64,000 bases of DNA, from positions 434,001 through 498,000 of the forward strand of contig QJPP01007239.1 of NCBI GenBank assembly GCA_003996215.1, read 5' to 3'. Each line of letters starts with the position of its first letter. Position 1 is the stretch's first letter. Positions 23,743 to 33,445 of the stretch are shown piece by piece. The notes beneath the pieces are model-generated. The model was not told the origin of the DNA. It was given only the letters and a program-made list of their open reading frames with translations, and ran no database searches. Made by a program: the position numbers and the translations under genes. The DNA comes from Jaltomata sinuosa (lineage: Eukaryota > Streptophyta > Magnoliopsida > Solanales > Solanaceae).

Positions 23743-23857
23743 CAACTACAACAACATACCTAATGCAATTCGACAAATAAGGTCTGGGAGAGTGGTATGT
23801 ACGTGTCTTACCCCTACCTTGTGAAGATAGAGATGTTGTTTATGATAGACCCCAGAT
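23743..23857 (-). mobile_element. TS SINE, minus strand, with 18-bp target duplication
   Basis: Reverse-complement TS SINE 3' region, with CTACCTTGTGAAGATAGAG on the plus strand and a terminal CAACTACAACAAC. It is flanked by a perfect 18-bp duplication, TGAATACATATTAAATAA, at 23725-23742 and 23858-23875. Confidence 0.9.
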
Positions 23858-24424
23858 TGAATACATATTAAATAATAGGGTCCAAATAAAATACTAGTAT
23901 CCTAGAATAAAACTAAGGAACCCTTGCGATAGCATTTCTCCAAATAAAAATAAATTAGGGTGTGGTTAATATGGCAATGTGTAACTAATTAATGCACATG
24001 GGCCATCCAAAAGTTTCACAAGAAAATAATTTTTAAAAATTAATAATATTAGAAAAAAGTAACCTCAAATAAAAAAAAATTAGGTTTAGATGAACTCAAT
24101 AACAGAAAAGATTAATAAAATTGCAATAAATAGTAGATTCAAACTCATAACCTGAACAAATATAATGACCGTTCAACATGAAAAACCTCAAAAATTGAAC
24201 TTATAGAGTTAAAATTCTGAATCCGTTTCGAAAAATGATGCATCTATCTCTCTGAGTGTGGGTGAAAAAAATTAGGGTTTGGTGTAACTACTGCAGTCAT
24301 ACTACTGAGGTATCAACCCACACTACAAGTATGGGCCAATCCAAAAGTTTTCACAACAAAATAATTTTTAAAATTAATATTATAAAAAAAAAAAACCTAA
24401 AAAAAAATGTGTGTATATGTGTGT

Positions 24425-24470
24425 GTATATATATATATTTCCTTTTCCCACTGCATTCTTAACCCCTCTT
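24425..24470 (+). promoter_or_regulatory. candidate TATA box and start region for MIR172
   Basis: A TATATATATATATTT run at about 24427-24440 is followed, some 30 bases on, by a CT-rich leader-like sequence (CCCCTCTTTTCTCATCTGCA). Plant pri-miRNAs often begin a few hundred bases upstream of the hairpin, which fits the distance here. No transcript evidence is available. Confidence 0.35.
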
Positions 24471-24948
24471 TTCTCATCTGCAGCTTCTCTTACTCTTTCA
24501 TAAACACACAAACACACACTACAAATCTTATTTTCTCTCTTCTTTTTTTTTGGTTATTTTTTCTATATTTATTTGCTAGTCTTGATATATATGTTTCTAT
24601 GGGTTTTTATTTTTATTTTATATTTTTTTATCAATTTTTTTAGTGTATTGATTTAGCTTTTTCTTCAATAGAAAGATTTGTAGTCAACTTATGATGGAAT
24701 TTGTTAACAAATCCAATCAAAAAAATTGAAGTCTTAAATAGTAGATTCTTCTTTAGATCTTTACATGTAGCTAGAAGTGTTAGTCCATTAATTATTCCAA
24801 GATATGTATACATATTTATAGTAATAATTAACCAATCATAAATGTTTGAAGGTTATTAGGGTTTGTGGTCCGTACGACAGATAAAATTGAAACGATACGG
24901 AGAAAATAGGGTTTCTGGATTTGAATCTGCGGATCGAACAATCAAGTA

Positions 24949-25079
24949 CACAGTTGTTGTTTGCAGATTTAGCATCATCAAGATTCATACATGAAAATTA
25001 AGAGGCAAGGTGATGTATAGCTTCTTCTTTTTTTTAAGGTGAGAATCTTGATGATGCTGCATCAGCAATAAACAACTAT
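24949..25079 (+). ncRNA. MIR172: miR172 precursor (MIR172 hairpin)
   Basis: The 3' arm at 25042-25062 matches the 21-nt mature miR172: AGAATCTTGATG followed by ATGCTGCAT. The 5' arm carries the star strand at about 24969-24989 (TAGCATCATCAAGATTC...). AGCATCATCAAGATTC (24971-24986) pairs perfectly over 16 bases with 25043-25058. Below the duplex the stem continues: GTTGTTT pairs with AAACAAC (25070s) after a small bulge. The loop is about 50 nt (24990-25039) and ends in a T-rich run. miR172 represses AP2-type transcription factors and promotes phase change, flowering and organ patterning. A MITE begins at 25080, immediately after the stem base. Confidence 0.92.
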
Positions 25080-25384
25080 CCGCGGCAGAGCCAGGATTTT
25101 TAAGTTTTTTTTTTTATATGAAGGGGTTCGGATGATTACTATTTGTTGTTGTGTTACTTCTTATTGTCTTTTTGTACCTCTATTATCTCTTTTTCTAGAT
25201 TGTATTTTGTCTTGAGCCGAGGGTCTTCCAAACAGCCTCTCTAACTCACTTTTGAGGTACTGGTACGGACTGCGTACACTTACCCTCCCCAGACCCCACC
25301 AGTGTGGGAATACACCGGGTATGTTGTTGTTGTTGTATGAAGGAGATTCGGATGAATCGCCTTCTGCCCCTCTAGCTCCGCCCT
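25080..25384. mobile_element. hAT-type MITE abutting MIR172, split by a SINE
   Basis: The element starts CCGCGGCAGAGCCAGGATTT and ends CTTCTGCCCCTCTAGCTCCG plus CCCT, the degraded form of a CAGGGGCGGAGCC...GGCTCCGCCCCTG element. Without the inserted SINE it is about 85-105 bp. AACTAT before it and AACCTAT after it may be a decayed target duplication. Its first base follows the last paired base of the miR172 stem. Confidence 0.65.
25136..25335 (+). mobile_element. TS SINE, about 200 bp, nested in the MITE
   Basis: It runs from TTACTATTTGTTGTTG through TTTTGTCTTGAGCCGAGGGT, CCAAACAGCCTCTCTAACTC, CTCCCCAGACCCCACCAGTG to GTATGTTGTTGTTGTTG. The flanks are 25117-25135 (TATGAAGGGGTTCGGATGA) and 25336-25355 (the same with one extra base and one change), a slightly decayed target duplication made of MITE sequence. 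It therefore inserted after the MITE. Confidence 0.85.
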
Positions 25385-25401
25385 AACCTATACACCATGA
25401 G

Positions 25402-25442
25402 CTGTGGAGGCAGGATTTTCAAGGAATTCAACATCCAATATT

Positions 25443-25482
<40 letters not shown>

Positions 25483-25495
25483 ACGGTATTTTCTT

Positions 25496-25547
<52 letters not shown>

Positions 25548-25627
25548 CGGTATTTTCTTGACCTTCTATACCCTATGTGATTTTTTCGGTGAAATGAACC
25601 CCTTCCGTCCCTCTAGCTCCGCCCCTG
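25402..25627. mobile_element. second related MITE with AT microsatellites
   Basis: It starts CTGTGGAGGCAGGATTTTC and ends TCCCTCTAGCTCCGCCCCTG, the same family as the MITE at 25080. Its middle holds two long TA runs (about 25441-25482 and 25500-25546), each followed by ATAACGGTATTTTCTTGAC. This means an internal segment was duplicated with the microsatellite. Confidence 0.65.
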
Positions 25628-28020
25628 TTAGTAGTAGTAGTACGGATGATCAGTTCTTTATACCTGGAGAAATTTTATTTTATTTTACTGTATTTTTCAG
25701 TACTTTATCAATATTCTTGTCAGATATATATGTACATGTTTTAATTTTATTTAACATCTGTTTTGTTTTATTTTATTTTTAATTTTTTTCACAATCTAAC
25801 AAGTGAAAATTAGATTTCTTTGTTTACATTTTCATGCCTGCAGATAGATGAAATGATGACTGCTGTAGATCTGTGAATATTCTCCTGGTCGGGTACGAAA
25901 AAATATATTTACACAATCAGATCGTTTATAAGGTAAGTAACTATAATAAAGTTTATTATAAGCATTGATTGGTTATATTTATAAAATTAGAGATTTTGTG
26001 TCTGAATTCACGAACAGTAGCTTGTTTGATCCTTATACTTCAAATCAAGCCAACATAAGTTAAAATAGAGGATGTAACACGTTAAAATACATTAATCGTA
26101 GTGTAATAATTTTTTTTATACTGTCAATACATATAACTTATATTCATATGTATAATTTAAGTATTTCATGGGAAAAATCATCCAAATGATGTTTTTTTGT
26201 CTGTTGAATCAATGAAAACATTTTATATGGGAACTTGCTGCTTCTGGATTTTTGTGACTTTTGAGTGTGTGTGTGTGCAAAATCATGAAATTAGTGCATG
26301 TCAATTGTCATTATTAGGTTGGATTTTGCCTCAAGAGTTTTTATCAAATCAAAGCGGAGTCTTGACAAACGGTATAAAATTATCTCAATATGACCTATAA
26401 ATTATGAGCTCGTGAAATCAGCTATTGATACTTGGGTTAAGATAGGATCAATGCCTATATTACACTCTCACGCTAGCTCTTCCCCGACTCTGCGTGAATA
26501 CATAATGCTTTGTGCGTAGAGTTGCTCTTTTATATATGTATGGATAAATAGAGCAAAAACAATAACTTCAATCAAGCATGCGAATAGAGTCTTATATTGA
26601 TAGTTAAAAGTTTAAGAAATTATATATAAGGTGTAGAAATATTGTTAGTAGTATAAGACTTTTTAAGAAAAAAAACATACAGGCTTGGACTAAAGTGGAT
26701 AGTACCACACTATATTAAAAGTATTATTAGGTTGATTTAGTCCAACAATTTATATCAAAGTTAATAATTCGACGAGATGAGCATGAAGATGTCAAAGTAA
26801 TGGTGTGAGCTTGATTTAATTTACTACCTTCACCATTACTAGACGTAGCTTGGACGTATGCATATACACATGTGCACGAGAAGAAGCTAACTCTGGGCTT
26901 CGATGTTCATACATGCTCGTTCGTGGAAATTGACATGTCGATCATGGTAATAGGATACGTGGAATTTAATTCGAAAGGGAGACTCGTGGATCACGTGGAT
27001 TAACTTAATATACATGGAGAGATTGATGAGTATGCAAACAAAGTTCACATTAGTAATTATAGAAAAGATTTAGAAGTTATATATAAGATATACGAATATT
27101 TTTAATGATGTGAGACTTGTAAAAAACGTACAAACTCGTTCTAAAGCGAACGATATCATACAATAACAAGTCATGTTTTGATCTTTTCTAGTAACTAATA
27201 GATTCTCAATCAAACCCTTTTTTCATCATGTCACTTTTTTTTTTCTTCTGATTTGTATGTATTATTTTTGTACAAGAGTTATGTTAATCTTCTTTGTATC
27301 GTTTCAATTTTATCGAACGTCTCCAAAGGTACCTCATGTGACATTTAATTGTCACCTTTCAATTAAATCACACCAATTGTATAAAACTGATTCACTGATT
27401 TTACAATTGCTTTCCCACTTTCTACTTGTCGTTTTTCTTTTGACATTATGCAAAATTCCCTCCATCACATTTAGTACTTCTCCCCCTTTGTCTAATTTCT
27501 ATTTGCATAAAAACTACAATTTTTTTCTCAACACAAAAATCTGATTCATCAGTCCATTAGGGCACTATAGGTTAAATTTGAGTGGTAATAAAGATCTACC
27601 CTAGCAAGATCATAAAAAAAAAATCTCGTCATGGACTTTTATGGAAATTTCACTGACATTTTGTACCGTGGTCAGGGGCATTCAAGATTTTTGTTATATT
27701 TTTAAAGTTACCGGTTTGAATATACTATTTATTGAAATTTTAATGAATTTGTACGCATAAAATTATGCTTTGGGTCGAAAATATTACTACTTTTTTTTGT
27801 ATCATGGTTCTCAATAATATATGAAGTAGAAAAATTAAGAAACATGGCACTAGTTTCCTTTTTTTGTTAAAAAAAAGGGGAATAGGAGAAGGAAAAAATG
27901 AGAAAAAAAATTACAAAGTGAAAAATTGAATTCTCGCCGACAAGGCAAAAGTTCAGGTAGTCAATCAACTGAGTTATTAAAATTTCCCACATGGCATTAG
28001 TTTCCTTCTTTATTTTCCTT
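25628..28020. other. region downstream of MIR172, no coding gene
   Basis: The stretch 25628-25930 might hold 3' pri-miRNA sequence (an acceptor-like TGCCTGCAG at 25834), but this is speculative. Two related degenerate copies of a Katydid-like repeat occur at about 26605-26705 and 27070-27165: GAAATTATATATAAGGTGTA and GAAGTTATATATAAGATATA, both leading to AAAGYGRAYRRTA. Nothing else was recognised. Confidence 0.4.
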
Positions 28021-28024
28021 TCAT

Positions 28025-28330
28025 TTTCTTTATGTATGTGTTCGGTATGGAGGAAAATATTTTCATTTTAAAAATATGAAAAATGACTTCCCCATTGAAA
28101 GTAGAGGAAAACAAGTTCAACAAATCGCATGTCACGTTGATCGTATCCTCTCCACCTTCCAGCACACCTCATATTCACACCCACCCCGTTAGCCCCCATC
28201 CTCACCACCCCACGCCCTTACCTTCGCACCTGCATCTCCCATAATATTTATCTAGATTATATGCAATCACTTTTAAGATAATATTTTTTTACATTTTTCA
28301 AGAAAATATTTTCACCGGACACATGTATTC
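28025..28330. repeat. dispersed repeat with GGAAAATATTTTC ends, copy 1
   Basis: It starts GTTCGGTATGGAGGAAAATA and closes AAGAAAATATTTTCACCGGA. A C-rich middle (CACCCACCCCGTTAGCCCCC) precedes TATCTAGATTATATGCAATC and CTTTTAAGATAATATTT. The same parts in the same order occur at 57590-58000, so this is a mobile, family-level repeat of unknown class. Confidence 0.6.
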
Positions 28331-28535
28331 CCTTTTGCATGGAGAGAGATGGGGGCCTTTAAACTAAGATCAATGGTTCGCCACGTTACATGTTCTATAC
28401 AAGAAAAAGGGTCTTTGACACTTAGAATTTGGCTTAATATTCTTTTTCTTTCTTTTTTCTTCCCTTACATCCACACATGTATAAAGTGAAAGGAAACAGA
28501 AACAACAGTGGTAGTACTAACTGGTCCATTTAAAT

Positions 28536-28592
28536 TGGGGTTGGATGGTGGGGTGGGTGGGGGTGGGGTGGGGTTGGGGGGTTGGGTGGTCC
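28536..28592 (+). other. G-run tract with G-quadruplex potential
   Basis: Successive runs of three to six G separated by one or two T/A (GGGGTTGGATGGTGGGGTGG, GTGGGGGTGGGGTGGGGTTG, GGGGGTTGGGTGG). At least six runs of three or more G fall within 57 bases, well above the minimum for an intramolecular quadruplex. No gene border is known nearby. Confidence 0.7.
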
Positions 28593-31360
28593 ATTGATTT
28601 GAAGAAGAGATGATAAAGAGATTTTATAGTACATATAGTATCAAATGTAAATCCTTTATGTCTAAAGGCATTTGATATTGGTATATAGGAACTACTTTTT
28701 CCGACCATACAATTATTGAGTGAGGTACATTATACAAACACATACAAATTGTTTAAAATAATTCCAAAAAAAAAAAAGTTAATTAAAAAATTCTAGATGG
28801 TAGGATGGTGATGTTATCGAGACACGCTAGCAAGTGATTAGTATGTCAGAGGCGAAATTAGGGTTTGGATGAGTATAAGGGAGGACCTAGGACCTAGTGA
28901 GTCGATATTATTAATGAATTCGATTATAACTAGAATGTATTGGTTAGTGTCTATAATGGAGAGGACTTTAATAATATATATACTTTTGACATGATGTCAT
29001 TGAATCGACGTTGTCTCATATGGCTCAATAGATGGTCACCAAATTCTAAGCCCCATTGTAATTCCGATGGTCATGGAAGAACTAGATCAAGTATGGCTAA
29101 AGTTAGCATAGAAATTGATCTGTCTAGGTCGAGATTAAACTATGTATATGGACTGGTCTACGAAATGCTACTAATTATTTCGTTATAAGGATATGATCAA
29201 AAGATCGAATATAAAGGAATACTCAAATATTGTAACCATTGTAGATATATGTGACACTGCTCAATTTATCTAATTCGCGATGACACCTAACACCAACCTG
29301 TTAGGCGAACTCACAAGCATTTTAATTTCCATTTCAATTATGAAAACAAGAAATATGAGTTTGAAAGCCACAAGAAAATGAAAAGAGATAAGTGTTAAAA
29401 GTCATAGAAGTGCAAAAATAGTAACATTTTTATTATAATTTCTAAAAAATGTTAATAACTGATTTCAAAATAATTCGAAAAGGATAGACTTTGACCAAAT
29501 CATCACATTATTTGGTGAAAATGAACTCGAATAACAAGAAAATGAAAAAAAATTATGTTAATTCCTTTTTCAGAAGAATTTGAACCAACTCATAATATTA
29601 ATTGGATTTCTTTTTTTGTATCGTTGCCGATCTGTAAATATCATATTGTGAAAATATTTTTTGTCTAACTGATAATATTCACATATCAAAAATTTAAGCA
29701 CTTCAATTTAAAATTTTAAAGTATGTTAGCATGGATTCAAAAGCGTTTGCAAACTCGTAAAGCCTAATTGTAAGTTACGATGAAAGAATATCGTAATAGA
29801 AAATCCTAAATACTCTTAACATAATTGAACATGTATAAACCTCTTTAAAATGTTCTCATACATTTGGTGTAATATATTATAAATCTCTCCAACAATATTA
29901 AAAATTTGTGTCTCTTTTTTTGTTTAATCACATTATATTCAAAGTTGATTAACTGTTAAAATTTACGCTACAAGTTCTGTCAATAAAATATATAAATAGA
30001 GATATATCCCTTACAAATAAATGTATTTAATTTTTAAATTGAGGACATATATGTATTTAATTATTTTTCTTTCATTCTTAGCTTGCGGAGATTATATATA
30101 TGTATCACATTCTTGCAACAACATATATCCTAATTTTTTTTGCATGAGTTTTTTTTTTTTAAGCCAGTGTACAATTGGATATACATCATGTAGAATTAAT
30201 TTCTTAAGTTTATAACCATTTTGATATTTTTGTATCTAGACATCTATATCTTGAACAATTTATAAAACCTTCACATCAAATCTCTAACAACAATAACTTC
30301 TACACATAAAAGAAATATACACATAAAAATATTCACTTAAAAAATTATGTATTTGTTATATGTTCTCATTAATCACAACAAAAGATAATATAGATATTTG
30401 AATTGATATGATGTTCATAATTCATGTTTTAAACGAATTCATGTATAATACAAACAAAATAATGTTACTTTATTATAGACATCAAATCTTATAGAATTAG
30501 CAGTAGGTTCATATCATTTTCTACAAAATAAAAGATAATAATATATATTTTTAGAAGTCAAAAAATAGTTCATCCAAACAACATTAATAAATAATAGTGT
30601 TCAAAAAAATTCTTTTAAACACTAGAATTATAAAAATAAAATCAATACATCCCTTTATTTTGCAACAATAAAAAGGGACAAGGGACAAATCTATTATATT
30701 GGAATCAAAAGGATTATTATATTAAGGCCCTCCTATTTGAGAACCCTTAATTACGTACATCATATAATGCATGAATTTTAAGATTTGACGACCTTTGAAT
30801 TCTTCGTTTGAATTAAAGTTTATTGATATATTTTAGATTATATTTTAAAAATTTATATCACTATACAATATGTCTAACAACTTTTTATTAATAATAAAAA
30901 TAATATATCTTTAATAGAGATAAATATAAATAAAAGAGGCTAGAGCTTGTCTTACCAATTCTGATAAGGTAACACTAGATTTCTTATAAACGAATGTAAA
31001 TACATGTTGTATTCCATAGAGTTTTATTTTTTAGAATGAGATCATTTGTACTTCAAGTTATTTGACATGATTTAGTTTATGTTGTTCAAATTTTATTTTA
31101 TTTTACTATTTGTGCATTCAACACTTACATATCAATTTAAATGTCAAATTAATGACAAATTACCACATTCTAAATAAAAGAAATATATATTATTCATTTC
31201 ATAACTAAAAAAACATATTAAGATATATAACTAAAATCATGTATGCGATAAACTTAATTAGATCCAGATGGTCCAGCATTGAAATTGGGTGAAGAGTACT
31301 CTAAAATGATATAATGAAATATGTGTCTCTTTAAGGGTCCAAAGTAAGAGTTTAATCATT
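28593..31360. other. AT-rich intergenic DNA, nothing recognised
   Basis: No supported gene. The open frames are short and low-complexity. Confidence 0.45.
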
Positions 31361-31858
31361 TGTGAAACAACCCAATTTAGGATTAGAAGTCTCGCATTGA
31401 TAAACCGCATGAGAGATATTGGGTAAATTAGTAAGCATGCCTCACACAGTAACACAATAATGACGCATTTTAAAATCGTCCGAGTCTAGGCTCAAAGTGG
31501 ATAATATTACTAGCGGATTGGACCGTTACAAATGGTATTAGAGCCACTCATGTGTCAGCCTTGTCGATGTGGGGCAGAATTCAACTGGTTTAGGCAAATT
31601 TTTTGACAAGGCGGGGCAAAACTCAGTGTTGAGTCTAGGCAAATCCATGCAGTAGTGCAAACCTCAGTGAGGACGCTCAGTCCATAAGATGAGGTATATG
31701 TGACAACCCAACTTTAAATTAGAAGTCCCACATAAACAAAACACAGGAGAGATCTTGGGCTTATAAATAACCAAACGTTACACACTCCAGACGCGTTTTA
31801 TAGTTATGCTGGCCTACGCCCAGAGCGAACAATATTACTAACGGATTGGGCCGTTACA
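31361..31858 (+). mobile_element. TRIM retrotransposon (Katydid-like), 498 bp
   Basis: Two direct long terminal repeats, 31361-31530 and 31699-31858, each start TGTGA(AA)CAACCCAA and end ATTGGRCCGTTACA. Shared internal motifs include TAGAAGTC(T/C)C(G/A)CAT, GAGAGAT and AATATTACTARCGGATTGG. Just inside the left repeat, TGGTATTAGAGCCA (31533-31546) differs by one base from the usual primer-binding site for initiator tRNA-Met. The interior is only 168 bp and codes for nothing, so the element moved with help from other retrotransposons. The repeats differ at many sites, so the insertion is old. No matching 5-bp target duplication was seen. Confidence 0.82.
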
Positions 31859-32519
31859 ATTTTTTAGGATGATGACTTGTATATTGTTTATTTAAATTTT
31901 GTAACATTGCATAGTATTCTTGAAAAATTTAAATTCCTTCAGACTTGTATTGTTCAAAATCAATACGAAAATAGTTTTAATGTTATATTATTCACAATTG
32001 CTTGAATATTGTGATATTCATTGAATCATTCATATATTTTATTGAGATAGGTGAAACTCCCTCTTTGAGAACTTATATTTGACTTTCATCTTGTACAACT
32101 CAAGTAAAAACACTCAAATATATACTGTTGTAACGAAGATGAAATAAAAAGTTATAAATTTACCAAGTTCTAATCGCATCTTTCCTGGATATCCCGAATT
32201 CTCCTTTATTTTTTAATATCAAAATATCAAGCTGACGCAAGCATCTTTATCTTAATTTTGATAATTATGCGCCTCGTATATACTAATAACAAAAACAAAT
32301 ATTTGCTTTGTTTTAACATGCGTTTGAATTAATTTATTGAGCTTTAACGAATTTTACTAGAATTATCATCAAATTCACTAAATTCCTTACTTGCAGACCT
32401 GAGATACTAATTGTTCCCTTTATAAAAATTTCCTAAGATTTATCCTTTTTACACTGAATTTTCAATAAAACCCAATTGGGTAAAATTGTTAAGATATTTC
32501 TTCCATAGAAATGACAGTC
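31859..32519. other. AT-rich intergenic DNA
   Basis: No supported feature. Confidence 0.45.
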
Positions 32520-32536
32520 GTGCTCGTCTTGGACCT

Positions 32537-32675
32537 AGTCATATCGAAAAGGACTGATCAAGCTCATGAGACGTTAATGGGGAATATTCGACCCACCTTG
32601 TGACCTAGTCGTATCCAAAAGGACTGATCAGGCCCGACCACCCTTGTGAAATTTCACTGAATATGTTGTTTCAGT
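32537..32675 (+). repeat. short duplicated motif with a TS SINE 3' end
   Basis: GACCTAGTCATATCGAAAAG GACTGATCA and GACCTAGTCGTATCCAAAAG GACTGATCA occur about 60 bp apart as a direct repeat. The second copy runs into CCTTGTGAAATTTCACTGAA TATGTTGTTT, the 3' end of a TS-type SINE. Confidence 0.5.
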
Positions 32676-33445
32676 TCTTCCATGAAAAGAGACCATTTTT
32701 CATGATTTTGAAACTTATCTCGATTGTCGTAAAAAAAAGGAGATAATTTGGAACTTGTTCACATATTAGTAAGGACAGAGCCTGGTGTACTAAACTCCGA
32801 CTATGCACGTGATCTAGAAAAGGGTCAAATCATATTAGGTCTTATGTACGCAGTCTCATTTTACATTTATGTAAGAAGTTATTTTCACAATGAACTCGTA
32901 ATTTGATCACATAGCCACTATGCAATACAATCCTTGAAGGTGTTGCTTATTCATTTCAAGTTATTGAGACAAATACTCATACTGCAGTTCTTGTTTTGTT
33001 GGCTAAGCAATCATGCATTTGCACTTTTCAACTTGTAAGAGTCATTTTGCATGTCACAAATGGAACTTAATATGAAAATTTGTACGTAAATTTGTTGCGC
33101 GATCAAAGATCTGGCCATACTGAGATTGGAAATCAACTGATTACTGCACAATGCACAAATGCACAATGCAAAATAATGGCTAGTTAACATATTTTCTTGA
33201 ACTGTTAGATGGAAAGAAGTTTTATGAAGTGTTTTCAAACAACACACAATAAACAGGCACTCTCTGGCATAATTGATGCAGATGCACTTTCTATACACTC
33301 TTTTCCGGTCGTTTAAACACAGAGCTAAAAACAAAGACACAGGGTGCTAGGCAAAGTCAAAGACGAAAGAACGAAGGCAAGAGAAACCATGCTTCAACAC
33401 TGCATCAAGAGAACGAAAGAAAACAACACAAATAAACCTACACTG
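32676..33445 (-). other. 3' flank / probable 3' UTR of the LPA1-like gene
   Basis: This lies directly downstream of the stop codon at 33446-33448 on the minus strand. No further coding exon was found. The polyadenylation site cannot be placed from sequence alone. Confidence 0.4.

Noticed and set aside
33011..33340. 109-codon minus-strand frame downstream of LPA1
   Set aside because: It has no recognisable domain and lies in the probable 3' UTR or flank.
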